Shown in pieces: positions 16,510 to 25,584 of a stretch of DNA of 64,000 nucleotides (positions are counted from its first letter, which is position 1; every line of letters begins with the position of its first letter). The notes under the pieces are model-generated. The model was given only the letters and a program-made list of their open reading frames with translations, did no database searches and was not told the origin of the DNA. The translations under genes were made by a program, and so were the position numbers. Source of the stretch: Deltaproteobacteria bacterium (GTDB lineage: Bacteria; Desulfobacterota; Binatia; UBA1149; JAJCZL01); contig JAJCZL010000013.1 of the NCBI GenBank assembly GCA_029262415.1, positions 41,427-105,426 of the forward strand, in the 5' to 3' direction.

Positions 16510-18201
16510 CTAAATGCAGGCCTGCTGGCAGCTTAGGGTGCGGGTTTGCACCGCGGCTTGGAGAATAGCGAGCGCATCGGATGCGGTGATCTGCGGCGAT
16601 GGCGCTACGACATCGCAGCGGCACGGGGGGCAGTTCGCGGAACCCACAGCTGTCGAGAGTGCGTTGAGTGCGTCAGTCGCTGTAATGATGCCGTCGTCGT
16701 TCGCATCGCCGCAGTCTTGATTGGAGACGATCGTCGTCGTCGTTGACGTAGATGTCGACGTGGTCGTCGATGTCGATGTCGATGTAGATGTCGACGTGGT
16801 CGTCGATGTCGTCGTCGATGTTGTTGTTGTGGTGGTGGTGGTTGCGGATGTCAGCCGCCGCATGAAGATCCCGCTATCGTCGCCGTCTTGGGTGAACGGA
16901 AACGAAAACGTGTCGCTCATCCACAATACGACGAACTCTGGGCCGGCAGTTGTGACAACGGCGGGCTCACCTTGGGTGCCCGAGGAGTAGGTATTGACCT
17001 GAAACTCTTCACCAAGAGCTGCGCCCGAGGCGTCGAAGGGCTGTGTAAGCACCGTCGTATCGAAGGTGTAGGTTCCACCATCCTGGTACATTCCTTGCCA
17101 AACCACGACGAATCCGCCGGTTGCGTCGTGGGAAACGGAGGCCGCGAATTGTGAGCCGCTTGTGTATGTATTGACCACGACCTCGTTGGCCAGCGCGATC
17201 GCGTCGTTGTTGAAACGCTTCGCGACCAGACCCGTACTTGCGGAACTCGGGTCGTCTTGGTAGGTGCTCTCCCAAACAACCACGAAGCCGCCGAGTGGTG
17301 AACAAGAAACCGCGGGTTCCGATTGGGAGTTTTCGGTGGTCGAGTTTGCACGAAACTCAGTGCCCACGGGTACTCCCGTCGCAGATAGTCGCTGTCCGAA
17401 GACACCAAAGCTGGAGGGGTCGTTGCCGTAGCCGTCCCAAACGACGACGAACCCGTTGTCGCTCTTGCGGCAAACTTCGGGGTTGCCCTGAGTGCCCGTG
17501 GTGTAGCTATTGACGAGGAATTCGTCGCCTACGGGAGTGCCGTCGGCAGCGAAGTGCCGCGCCAGCACGGCGCTATTCGAGCCGTCCTGGTTTTGTCCTT
17601 CCCACACAACCAAGAAGCCACCTTCGTTGGTGGTCGCGACCGTGGCGCGTTTTTGGCGTCCGGTGGTGTACTGGTTGATCTGAAACTCGGTGCCGATCGC
17701 AGCGCCCGATGCATCGAAACGTGCGCCGAAACAGCCGTCCAACGAGCCGTCCTGTCCGCCCGCCGCAGGCCCGCGGCTGGCCCAAACGACGACGAACCCG
17801 CCGTCGCCATGCCGTGCGACACGCGGTACATACTGCACCGCTGTGGTGTAGCTGTTGACCTGGAACTCAGACGTGACCGGTACCGCATCGGCGCTGTACA
17901 GACGCGCGAAAATCCCTTCCTCGTTGCCGTCCTGGCCGACGCTGTCCCACACCACCACGAAGTTGCCGTTGCTGTCTGCGGCTACCGTCGGGGCTTGCTG
18001 GCTCGCTGTCGTGTAGGTATTGACCGGCAACTCATCGGTGAGCGGCGAAGGTTGAGCCTGGGCAGCGCCCGTAGCCAGTGCCACTGTCAGCGCGACCGCT
18101 GAGCAGGCGGTTGCAAGCGGAATTCTGTGCGCGGAGGCATCGTCGAGAGCCCGATCGATGCTTAGCCGAGACCGGTCCTGCATAGTTGGCAAAAATCGCA
18201 T
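16510..18201 (-). CDS. Secreted seven-repeat protein with Thr/Ser linker and dockerin-like tail
   Basis: Protein of 563 aa. A signal peptide ends near AAQAQPSP. Residues about 55-435 hold seven imperfect repeats of 52-60 residues, each with a VNTYTTG-like start, a GGFVVVW core, and a GVFAQRF/GxPVG end; this looks like beta-propeller or similar beta-repeat folding. Next comes a Thr/Ser-only linker of about 40 residues. The C-terminus has two calcium-loop-like segments (CGDANDDGIITATDALNAL and ITASDALAIL) with paired cysteines, resembling a dockerin or EF-hand module. It is probably exported and surface-attached. The function is unknown. Confidence 0.85.
   Translation of the reverse strand: MRFLPTMQDRSRLSIDRALDDASAHRIPLATACSAVALTVALATGAAQAQPSPLTDELPVNTYTTASQQAPTVAADSNGNFVVVWDSVGQDGNEEGIFARLYSADAVPVTSEFQVNSYTTAVQYVPRVARHGDGGFVVVWASRGPAAGGQDGSLDGCFGARFDASGAAIGTEFQINQYTTGRQKRATVATTNEGGFLVVWEGQNQDGSNSAVLARHFAADGTPVGDEFLVNSYTTGTQGNPEVCRKSDNGFVVVWDGYGNDPSSFGVFGQRLSATGVPVGTEFRANSTTENSQSEPAVSCSPLGGFVVVWESTYQDDPSSASTGLVAKRFNNDAIALANEVVVNTYTSGSQFAASVSHDATGGFVVVWQGMYQDGGTYTFDTTVLTQPFDASGAALGEEFQVNTYSSGTQGEPAVVTTAGPEFVVLWMSDTFSFPFTQDGDDSGIFMRRLTSATTTTTTTTSTTTSTTTSTSTSTSTSTTTSTSTSTTTTIVSNQDCGDANDDGIITATDALNALSTAVGSANCPPCRCDVVAPSPQITASDALAILQAAVQTRTLSCQQACI
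16738..16850. repeat. GTC/GAC-rich low-complexity tract encoding the Thr/Ser linker
   Basis: Tandem GTCGTC, GATGTCGAC and GTTGTTGTGGTGG triplet repeats. On the coding (minus) strand they give Thr and Ser codons only. Triplet slippage here would change linker length without breaking the frame. Confidence 0.8.
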
Positions 18202-18392
18202 AACGTAGCGGCGTCCCTAGCTTTACGGTTTCAAGCCAGCCGAACAAGGCAAAAAGGCGTTTCCGCAACGGCTAAACGGCTGAGACAACGCTCGTGTTGC
18301 AGGAGCATGCCTTCCGATGGCGCAGGTGAGTGACCGGCATCGGCGGGTCGGCGCGCTAGAACCCCGAGTCGTGCTGGGGTATCTTCGCCGGC

Positions 18393-19250
18393 GTGTATCC
18401 CATTCTATTCCAGTTCGGTCCGATTACGATTTATAGCTTCGGAGTGTTGATGGCCACGGGTTTCTACGTAGCGACCTCGATCGCTGCCCGTGAGTACGCG
18501 CGGCGCGGTAATGAGCCCGACGATATGTGGGGTCTGCTCGTGTGGGCATTTGTCGCCGGGCTGCTCAGTTCTAAACTTCTCTCGGTTGCAGCTGACTGGC
18601 GCGCCTTCCTCAACGATCCGGTTGCGGCGCTGGTTTCGGGCAGCGGGTTCGTGTGGTTCGGCGGTCTGCTCGGTGGTGTCATCGTCGCCTATCTGCTTGC
18701 GCAGCGCCGTGGTATGTCCTTCGGCCTGGTCGGCGATTGCGCCGCGCTCGGTATCCCGTTCGGGCACGCGATCGGCCGTCTCGGCTGCCACGTGGCCGGC
18801 GATGGAGATTGGGGCACGGTGACCGAGCTGCCCTGGGGAGTCGCCTACACCAACGCGTTTATCGGCTGGAACTACGCAGACGGCGTGCGCGTTCACCCGA
18901 CACCGATCTACGAGCTTCTAGCTTATACCGCGATCGGATTTTTCCTGCTCTCGCTGCGCAAGAAAGAGCTTGCGACCGGAACCTTGCTGGCCATCTACCT
19001 GGTGCTTTCATCGGTGGCGCGCTTTCTTGTCGAGTTTGTCCGTATCAATCCTGAGGCCGCGTTTGGGCTTACCCAGGCACAACTGATCGCAGTTGGTCTA
19101 GCCGTCGTGGGTGGCGCCTGGTTGCTGACCCACCGGAGCAGCACGGTCGCCGGGCCCGGCGACCGTGTTCCGAGTCAAGGCCGAAAGCGCCGCGACCGCA
19201 GTGGCGGAACCACAGTAGGGCGCGGGTCGGCAAAGGCGGGCGCAAAGTGA
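18393..19250 (+). CDS. lgt: Prolipoprotein diacylglyceryl transferase
   Basis: Integral inner-membrane enzyme of 285 aa that transfers diacylglyceryl to the lipobox cysteine of prolipoproteins. It shows the N-terminal PITIYSFGVLMA, WFGGLLGG, the signature region GHAIGRLGCHVAGDGDWG and HPTPIYE. Several hydrophobic segments span the length. The last 35 residues are basic and Gly/Ser-rich. The start is GTG. The next gene starts inside its stop (GTGA overlap) and is itself a predicted lipoprotein. Confidence 0.93.
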   Translation: MYPILFQFGPITIYSFGVLMATGFYVATSIAAREYARRGNEPDDMWGLLVWAFVAGLLSSKLLSVAADWRAFLNDPVAALVSGSGFVWFGGLLGGVIVAYLLAQRRGMSFGLVGDCAALGIPFGHAIGRLGCHVAGDGDWGTVTELPWGVAYTNAFIGWNYADGVRVHPTPIYELLAYTAIGFFLLSLRKKELATGTLLAIYLVLSSVARFLVEFVRINPEAAFGLTQAQLIAVGLAVVGGAWLLTHRSSTVAGPGDRVPSQGRKRRDRSGGTTVGRGSAKAGAK

Positions 19251-19762
19251 CCAGGGGCCCGCGACTCGTGGCCTGTGCAGTTGCCGCCGCCGTGTTGGCC
19301 GTCGTCGGGTGTGACCAAGCGCTCGCCCCAGGCTCGCTTGCGCCGGATTTCGTTGTCCAGACCATCGGCGGCAAAGTTACCAAGCTGTCCAACTACCGGG
19401 GACGGCCGGTGGTCGTAAATCTCTGGGCCACTTGGTGCCCGCCGTGCCTTGAGGAGATGCCGGCGCTCAGCGAGCTGCAGGACCGCTTTCGCGAGCGTGG
19501 ACTTGTGGTGCTCGGTGTGGCGGGCGATGACAAAACTTCAAGTGTCATGAAGTTTCTTGAGAAGAACCCTGTTTCTTTTGAGGTTTTGCTTGACCCAAAA
19601 GGTGCGGTCGGAACCCTGTATGGTATAACTGGGTACCCGGAAACGTTCCTCATCGATCGCGAGGGACGAATGGTCGGGAAGATTGTCGGGCCGCTGCCGG
19701 TGGATGGCGGCAAGGCCCGCGCGGACGTTGTAGCGAGAATCGAGTCGCTCATCGGCGGTTAA
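19247..19762 (+). CDS. TlpA/ResA-like thioredoxin-fold lipoprotein
   Basis: Protein of 171 aa. A signal peptide ends with VVGC (lipobox Cys22). A thioredoxin domain follows with LWATWCPPC as redox centre and GYPETFLID as the cis-Pro region. It should reduce or oxidise periplasmic thiols, for example in cytochrome c maturation. Its start overlaps the lgt stop, so its expression is coupled to the enzyme that lipidates it. Confidence 0.9.
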   Translation: MTRGPRLVACAVAAAVLAVVGCDQALAPGSLAPDFVVQTIGGKVTKLSNYRGRPVVVNLWATWCPPCLEEMPALSELQDRFRERGLVVLGVAGDDKTSSVMKFLEKNPVSFEVLLDPKGAVGTLYGITGYPETFLIDREGRMVGKIVGPLPVDGGKARADVVARIESLIGG

Positions 19763-19821
19763 GCCGCTGCGGGCGATGGCGGTTTGTGTGGGGCGGCAAG
19801 GTGTCGCCGGGTGGTGCTGTT

Positions 19822-20514
19822 GTGATTCGGCTTTACAAAGTCTGCAAAGAGTTCACCGCGGGGAGGACGGCGGTTTCCGACGTCACCCTGAACATAGAAA
19901 GAGGTGAGTTTGCGTTGCTGTCGGGTCCAAGCGGTGCGGGCAAGACGACCCTTCTCAGAATCCTATTCGGCCAAGAGGCAGCTTCCAGCGGCAAGGCTGT
20001 CGTGAACGGCCGTAATATCCACAGGATGAGCGGCGCCCACCTGGCCGCCTTACGGCGCGAGCTCGGACTGGTTTTCCAAGACGCCCGTTTGATCGAGCGC
20101 ATCCCGGTTATCGAGAACATCGCGCTGGCGGCCGAAGTCTGTGGGATCGCACGCTCCGATGCCCGACGCCGGGCCTCAGAGCTGCTTGAGCTCGTTGGTT
20201 TGGAACATGCGGCTGGTGAACTACCCGGCTCGCTGTCCTCGGGTGAACGCCAGCGGGTCAGCCTCGCGCGGGCTATCGCCAACGACCCTGTGTTGCTGCT
20301 CGCCGATGAGCCCACCGGCAGCCTCGATCGCGCGACCGCATTGGAGATTCTCCATCTGCTCGAGCTGGTTAATGAGGCCGGAACCACTGTCGTTGTCGCG
20401 TCTCACGACGCGGGCGTGACCTCGCTTCTCGGCTGCCGTACCATGCGCATGAATGAAGGACGCGTGGTGGAGGAAGTGCGGCCCGAGTACGCCGCGGCGC
20501 TTGCCGCCGGTTAG
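19822..20514 (+). CDS. ftsE: Cell-division ABC transporter ATPase FtsE
   Basis: ABC ATPase of 230 aa with Walker A GPSGAGKTT, Q-loop VFQDARLIER, signature LSSGERQRVSLARA, Walker B VLLLADEPTGSLD and the H-loop in VVVASHD. It pairs with FtsX to regulate cell-wall hydrolases at the septum. I use the GTG at 19822; upstream GTG/ATG codons (19801, 19786) are in frame but do not align with the family. ftsX begins 12 bases downstream. Confidence 0.93.
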   Translation: MIRLYKVCKEFTAGRTAVSDVTLNIERGEFALLSGPSGAGKTTLLRILFGQEAASSGKAVVNGRNIHRMSGAHLAALRRELGLVFQDARLIERIPVIENIALAAEVCGIARSDARRRASELLELVGLEHAAGELPGSLSSGERQRVSLARAIANDPVLLLADEPTGSLDRATALEILHLLELVNEAGTTVVVASHDAGVTSLLGCRTMRMNEGRVVEEVRPEYAAALAAG

Positions 20515-20526
20515 GCGGTTGCACTC

Positions 20527-21438
20527 GTGAGTTGGGGAACCCTGGCGGGGCAACCCATCTCGTATTACTTCCGCCGCGCTTTCGACAGTATCTTTGCCAC
20601 GCCGGTCATCGCCGGCGTTACCATCACTAGTATCGCGGTAAGCGTCCTGCTCGCCGGTTCGGTCTTGCTGGTCGGCTCGAACGCCTACCGGCTGGTTGCG
20701 AGTTGGGGTGCTGAGGGTGTCGATCTCTCGATGTATCTACGTGCCGGCGTCGACGACGGCCGGGTTGTCGAGCTCAAAGAACAACTCGCCGCCGATCCGG
20801 CGGTTGTTAACGTATATTTCATCTCGAATGACGAGGCGTGGATGTTCCTGGCGCAAAACCTCGGAGACAGCGCCGAGCTACTCGACGGGCTGGATGCATC
20901 GATTCTTCCTGCGTCTTTAGAGGTTACGCTCGCACGGACGCTCGACGCCGACGAAATTGAAGCCAAGCTGGCGGAGTGGCACGCGTGGCCGGAGGTAGAT
21001 GATCTTCAGTACAATCGCGAGTGGACGCTGCGCTTCCGCAGTGCACTCGGCATCGTGCGCTGGGTCGCCTGGGCGCTCGGAGCACTCGCACTCGTCGCCT
21101 CGATCATCATTGTCGGTGCGACATTCCAGCTGGCGGTGTTCTCGCGCCAGGAAGAAATGGAGATCATGCGGCTAGTCGGCGCGTCTGGTATGCCGTACTG
21201 GGGACCGGTCATGTTGGCCGGATTGATCCAAGGGATTGTTGGCTCTGCGGCAGCTGTCGGGCTGCTGTTCTTGATCTACCGCGGTACGGCCGGCCCACTC
21301 GTCGGCCAGTTGCCGATGCTCAAAGGCACTCTCGCCTACCTGGCCGGCTCGCAATACATGACGCTGATTATCTGGGGGGCGGTCCTCGGTGCGGCGGGTA
21401 GCTGGCTCGGCATGCGGCGTTTCGGAGCATGGAAGTAG
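20527..21438 (+). CDS. ftsX: Cell-division protein FtsX
   Basis: Membrane protein of 303 aa with an N-terminal transmembrane segment (residues 18-45), a periplasmic domain of about 120 residues, and three C-terminal membrane helices, the FtsX layout. The segment EEMEIMRLVGAS in the C-terminal part is typical. It starts at GTG 12 bases after ftsE. The next gene encodes the EnvC-type partner that the FtsX periplasmic loop is expected to activate. Confidence 0.92.
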   Translation: MSWGTLAGQPISYYFRRAFDSIFATPVIAGVTITSIAVSVLLAGSVLLVGSNAYRLVASWGAEGVDLSMYLRAGVDDGRVVELKEQLAADPAVVNVYFISNDEAWMFLAQNLGDSAELLDGLDASILPASLEVTLARTLDADEIEAKLAEWHAWPEVDDLQYNREWTLRFRSALGIVRWVAWALGALALVASIIIVGATFQLAVFSRQEEMEIMRLVGASGMPYWGPVMLAGLIQGIVGSAAAVGLLFLIYRGTAGPLVGQLPMLKGTLAYLAGSQYMTLIIWGAVLGAAGSWLGMRRFGAWK

Positions 21439-21446
21439 GCGTCCAC

Positions 21447-22649
21447 ATGGCTCCTCGCGGTTTTCTCCTTGTTTTTGCCGTCGTTTTTGCCGGAGTCGGC
21501 GTGCCTGCCTACGCGCAGCAAGACGACAACAATATCAGCGCCGAGATCAACAAGAATCTCGAAAAGCAGATCGAATCGATCCGCGAGAACATGGAGCGCG
21601 CGGTCGTCAAAGAGGGAGACGACGAGCGCAAGGCTGCCTCGTTGCTCGAGGAAGTACGAACTCTCGACAAACAGTTGCTGAAAGCAGGTCGCCGTACCGA
21701 AGAATTGCGCGTTCAAGAAGCTCAACTTGAAGCCGAGTACGGCGAGCTTTCCGAGCGAGTAAATCAGATTGATGAGGAGCGTGCACGGCGCCGCTCGATC
21801 CTTGTGCAACGCCTGAGTAGCATTTACCGGCGCGGTCGGGTTGGCAGTACCCGTGCGATGCTGCAGGCGGCGGCCTCGGCAGAACCGATTCGGATGGCGC
21901 GCTACCTGGCTGCGATCAGTCAATCCGACGGGGCGGCGGTACGAGGTTACGAAGAATCGAGTCATGCCTACGCTATGGCGTTGGCCGACATGGAAAAGCA
22001 GCAGGTCGCGTCTGCGGCGACACGCGCGGCGCTGGAGAGAGCCAATGCCGAATACGAGAGGACCCGTGCTTCGAAGGCCAAGACACTCACCCGGGTAAAG
22101 GCCGAGATGGCCGCGCGCAAGATTGAACTCAGGCGTCTCAAGGCGACAGAGGACGCCCTTCGCAAGATTCTCGCCGAAGCGCCGCCTCCGCCAAAACCGG
22201 CGCCCGTCAGGGTGGCGCGTCGGACCGAGCCGGCTTCGGCGAGAACCCCTTTTGGTGCGCGCAAAGGCACCATGGCGCCGCCGGTCTACGGGCGCTTACT
22301 GCGTGGTTTCGGTGCCGACGACGGTCACGGCGTGAAAGCTAAAGGCATCGTCGTCGCTGCGGATCTCGATCGCCGGGTGTTTGCGATCGCGGCGGGAGAG
22401 ATCGTGTTTGCCGGCCCGTTCCCAGGTCTGGGCAACACCGTGGTGATTAATCACGGTGACCGCTATCATTCCGTTTACGCCCACCTGGACCGGATCTTCA
22501 CAGAGGTGGGTGGGGTGGTTCCGGCGGGTCGTTCGATCGGTTCACTCGACTCGCGGGATGGCCAACTGCACTTCGAGATTCGTGCCGAGGGCAAGGCCGT
22601 CGATCCCGTGGCGTGGTTCGATCGTGGCAAGGACGCGTTCAGGCGCTGA
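21447..22649 (+). CDS. EnvC-like murein hydrolase activator, coiled coil plus degenerate LytM domain
   Basis: Protein of 400 aa with a signal peptide ending near AYAQQ, a long coiled coil (residues 30-240), a Pro-rich hinge (APPPPKPAP) and a C-terminal LytM/M23 domain. The usual zinc ligands are missing: the first HxxxD is GVKAKG and the HxH pair is QLH. This matches EnvC, which activates amidases and does not cut itself. I use the ATG at 21447, which follows GGAAGTAGG; an ATG at 21429 overlaps ftsX. FtsEX-EnvC coupling is supported by gene order. Confidence 0.9.
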   Translation: MAPRGFLLVFAVVFAGVGVPAYAQQDDNNISAEINKNLEKQIESIRENMERAVVKEGDDERKAASLLEEVRTLDKQLLKAGRRTEELRVQEAQLEAEYGELSERVNQIDEERARRRSILVQRLSSIYRRGRVGSTRAMLQAAASAEPIRMARYLAAISQSDGAAVRGYEESSHAYAMALADMEKQQVASAATRAALERANAEYERTRASKAKTLTRVKAEMAARKIELRRLKATEDALRKILAEAPPPPKPAPVRVARRTEPASARTPFGARKGTMAPPVYGRLLRGFGADDGHGVKAKGIVVAADLDRRVFAIAAGEIVFAGPFPGLGNTVVINHGDRYHSVYAHLDRIFTEVGGVVPAGRSIGSLDSRDGQLHFEIRAEGKAVDPVAWFDRGKDAFRR

Positions 22650-22783
22650 TTTTTTTTGCGCACTCCAGGACCCGACTGATGGCGTTTTCTAGCGAATATG
22701 GGCCTTAGAGGGGCGGATCTCGGCAGCTACCGGACTCGAATCGTTGTTGTCCGCACACCAGCGGTTCGATATACTTTTCTCCT

Positions 22784-24151
22784 ATGCGTCAAGACTCCTC
22801 CCCCCAGCGTGGCCGTAAGGTTCTGCGCGTGCTCGCGTCCGTTCTGGTCATTGCCGTCGCTGTCGGTATCCTTCCGCACACCCGTAACCGCGTAGCGTCG
22901 GCGGCCCGCGGTACCTACGAGAGCCTGGAGGTGTTCGCGAACATCATCTCCATTGTCCAGAAGAACTACGTTGACGAAGTTACGATGGAGCAGCTTGTAC
23001 AAGGTGCCATCGAGGGGATGGTCGCGGCTCTAGATCCTCACAGTGCCTACCTCCCGCCCGATGCGTACAAAGAACTTCAGGTCGAGACGCAGGGAGCGTT
23101 CGGGGGCTTGGGCATCGAGATCACTCTCAAGGACAGCGTCCTTACGATCATCACACCGCTTGATGACACGCCTGCATTTCGTGCCGGTGTAAAACCCGGC
23201 GATAAGATCATTCAGATCGACGGCCAACTGACCAGAGGCATGGATCTCATGAAGGCGGTCTCGCTGATGCGTGGGCCGAAGGGCACCTCGGTCAAGCTAT
23301 CGCTGGCGCGCGAAGGCGCGATCGATCTGATCGAAGTCGCACTTATGCGCGAGATCATCACTATTCGCAGCGTGCGCGATCCGAAACTGCTCGACGGCCG
23401 TTTTGGCTACGTCCGCCTGACGCAGTTTCAGGAGGGCTCAGCGAAGGAGCTCAACAAAGCGCTCACTAAACTGACCGCAGAAGCCCAAAAGGGATTGGAC
23501 GGGATGATCCTCGACCTCCGCTACAATCCAGGTGGGCTGCTGAGCCAGGCGGTGCGGGTATCCGATCTGTTCCTTGACTCGGGCCTTATCGTCTACACTG
23601 ACGGCCGTGTCGACTCCCAGAAGCAGCGTTTCCTTGCACACGCCGAGGGCACCCGCCCGGATATCCCGATGGTTGTCCTGGTCAACGAAGGTTCAGCTAG
23701 CGCATCGGAGATTGTCGCCGGCGCGCTGCAGGATCACAGCCGCGCTGTGGTGGTCGGAACCAAGAGTTTCGGGAAGGGCTCGGTGCAAACGATTCTACCG
23801 CTGGACGGCGAGTCTGCACTGCGGTTGACGACGGCGCTTTACTACACGCCCTCGGGCACTTCGATTCAGGCGAAAGGGATCGTCCCCGATGTCGAGGTAG
23901 AGAACGAGGTCCGTCTGGTCAAGGCCGAGATCGATAGCGGGGTTAAGATCCGAGAGAGCAGCCTGTCGGGTCACAAAGAAAACTCGCAGGGGGAAGGAGA
24001 TGTCGTCAACGATGCAGGTACAGACCTGACCGATGATGCGCAGCTCGAGCGTGCGCTGGATCTCTTGAAGACCTGGTCTGTGTTTTCGCGGACCAGCGGT
24101 TTCAACATGGCCGAGAGCGTTGCCGCAGGAGAGCAGGCCGCCGCTCCCTGA
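22784..24151 (+). CDS. ctpA: S41 C-terminal processing peptidase (CtpA/Prc family)
   Basis: Periplasmic serine protease of 455 aa with an N-terminal signal-anchor, a PDZ domain (GGLGIEITLKD through IDGQ) and the S41 catalytic core. The Ser nucleophile is in NEGSASASEIVAGA and the catalytic Lys in SFGKGSVQT. It cleaves protein C-termini in the periplasm, and in several bacteria it controls murein hydrolases. It follows the EnvC-like gene by 134 bases; a T8 run at 22650-22657 lies between, but no clear hairpin precedes it. Confidence 0.93.
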   Translation: MRQDSSPQRGRKVLRVLASVLVIAVAVGILPHTRNRVASAARGTYESLEVFANIISIVQKNYVDEVTMEQLVQGAIEGMVAALDPHSAYLPPDAYKELQVETQGAFGGLGIEITLKDSVLTIITPLDDTPAFRAGVKPGDKIIQIDGQLTRGMDLMKAVSLMRGPKGTSVKLSLAREGAIDLIEVALMREIITIRSVRDPKLLDGRFGYVRLTQFQEGSAKELNKALTKLTAEAQKGLDGMILDLRYNPGGLLSQAVRVSDLFLDSGLIVYTDGRVDSQKQRFLAHAEGTRPDIPMVVLVNEGSASASEIVAGALQDHSRAVVVGTKSFGKGSVQTILPLDGESALRLTTALYYTPSGTSIQAKGIVPDVEVENEVRLVKAEIDSGVKIRESSLSGHKENSQGEGDVVNDAGTDLTDDAQLERALDLLKTWSVFSRTSGFNMAESVAAGEQAAAP

Positions 24152-24183
24152 TTCGCACTGCCGCCGGTGATGAAAAGACCCGG

Positions 24184-25584
24184 GTGAGTGAAACTTTGGG
24201 TCTTCCCTTTAAGAGCGAGCGTGCCGGTGGGAGCACCGGCGACTGCGGTGGTGAAGAGGCGCTCAGTGTTTCTGAACTGGTCGGTTGTCTCAAGGAAACC
24301 CTCAAGCTGAATTTCTCCGACCTGTTGGTCGCCGGCGAACTGGTCTCGTTTAAGCGTCACGATTACAGCGGTCACTGCTACTTCACCCTCGGTGACGATG
24401 CCTCGGCGATCGACGCGGTCATGTGGCGGGGGGCCGCGCAGCGTCTCGGGTTTGAGCCACAATCCGGCGACGAGGTTTTGTGTCGCGGCTACATCGACGT
24501 TTACGAGAAACAGGGCCGCATGCAGCTCTACGTAACGTCGATGCGCCCGCTGGGTGCGGGTGCCGCGCAGAGAGCGCTCGAACAGCTCCGCAAGAAGCTC
24601 GAAGCCGAAGGGTTGTTCGATCCTGCGCGTAAGCGGCCGTTGCCGTTTATGCCGCGCACCATCGGTATCGTCACTTCGCGCTCTGGTGCGGCGATCGACG
24701 ATATACTGACAACGCTTCATCGACGTTTCCCCGGAGTGCACGTGTTGTTGTCGCCTGCCGCGGTGCAAGGTGACGCGGCGCCGACAGATCTAGTGCGGGC
24801 TCTGGCGCTTCTTGAAGCTGACGGGCGTGCCGATGTCGTGATCTTTGGACGCGGTGGGGGTGCGGCCGAAGACCTGGCCGCGTTCAACGACGAACGCGTC
24901 GTGCGTGCCGTGGTCGCCCATCGCGTGCCGGTTGTGTCCGCGGTCGGCCACGAGATGGATACCTCGCTTTGCGATCTTGCCGCCGACCTGCGCGCCGCGA
25001 CCCCCACCGCTGCCGGTGAGGCGGTAGTGCCGGTGTTGAGCGATGTGCGCGCCGGTGTAGCCGACCTAGACACCAGGCTCGGGCGTACGATGTTACGCCG
25101 GGTCGGAGCTACACGCGACCGCGTGGGTGCCGTACGTGGCCGGTTGCGTGATCCCATATCGTTACTCGCGCGCGCTCGACAGCGCGCCGACGAACTCGCC
25201 GTGCGTCTCGAGCGTGCGCTCGGCACCCGCTACAGGCAGGCAGTACTGTCTAAGAATGACGCAGCCGGCGCGCTTGCGCGCGCCGCGCGCGCCCACTCGG
25301 AGCGTTTGTCTGTACGTTTACGTGATCTTCAGGGCAGACTGCAAAAGGGGCTGGGCGATGGGGCTTGGCGGACCTCGAGTCGCCTTACCTCGGTTCGTTC
25401 GCGCCTCAACGCTCTCAGTCCGCTCGCCGTGCTCGAACGGGGCTACAGCTTGGCGATGACGCCCGAGGGTAAGCCCGTTCGATCCTCCGCGGAGATCGCC
25501 TCGGGTGATATACTGACGCTTCGTTTCCACCGGGGTGGAGCACACGCCGCGGTGGTCGATACATCAGAGGATAACCAAGGGTGA
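24184..25584 (+). CDS. xseA: Exodeoxyribonuclease VII large subunit
   Basis: Protein of 466 aa with the N-terminal OB-fold (LKLNFSDLLVAGELVSFKRH ... HCYFTLGD), the catalytic core (TIGIVTSRSGAAIDDIL, VIFGRGGGAAEDLAAFN, SAVGHEMDTSLCDLAADLRAATPTAAGE) and a C-terminal coiled coil. It degrades single-stranded DNA together with XseB, which is encoded 1.6 kb downstream after two unrelated genes. It starts at GTG and its stop overlaps the next start. Confidence 0.95.
   Translation: MSETLGLPFKSERAGGSTGDCGGEEALSVSELVGCLKETLKLNFSDLLVAGELVSFKRHDYSGHCYFTLGDDASAIDAVMWRGAAQRLGFEPQSGDEVLCRGYIDVYEKQGRMQLYVTSMRPLGAGAAQRALEQLRKKLEAEGLFDPARKRPLPFMPRTIGIVTSRSGAAIDDILTTLHRRFPGVHVLLSPAAVQGDAAPTDLVRALALLEADGRADVVIFGRGGGAAEDLAAFNDERVVRAVVAHRVPVVSAVGHEMDTSLCDLAADLRAATPTAAGEAVVPVLSDVRAGVADLDTRLGRTMLRRVGATRDRVGAVRGRLRDPISLLARARQRADELAVRLERALGTRYRQAVLSKNDAAGALARAARAHSERLSVRLRDLQGRLQKGLGDGAWRTSSRLTSVRSRLNALSPLAVLERGYSLAMTPEGKPVRSSAEIASGDILTLRFHRGGAHAAVVDTSEDNQG

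Noticed and set aside
16721..16990. Plus-strand frame with poly-Val/Asp sequence
   Set aside because: It is the reverse complement of the Thr/Ser linker codons; the minus-strand gene is clearly real.
22745..22776. Sigma-70 promoter before ctpA (TTGTTG/TATACT)
   Set aside because: The spacing is about 20 bases and the -10 lies too close to the start codon.
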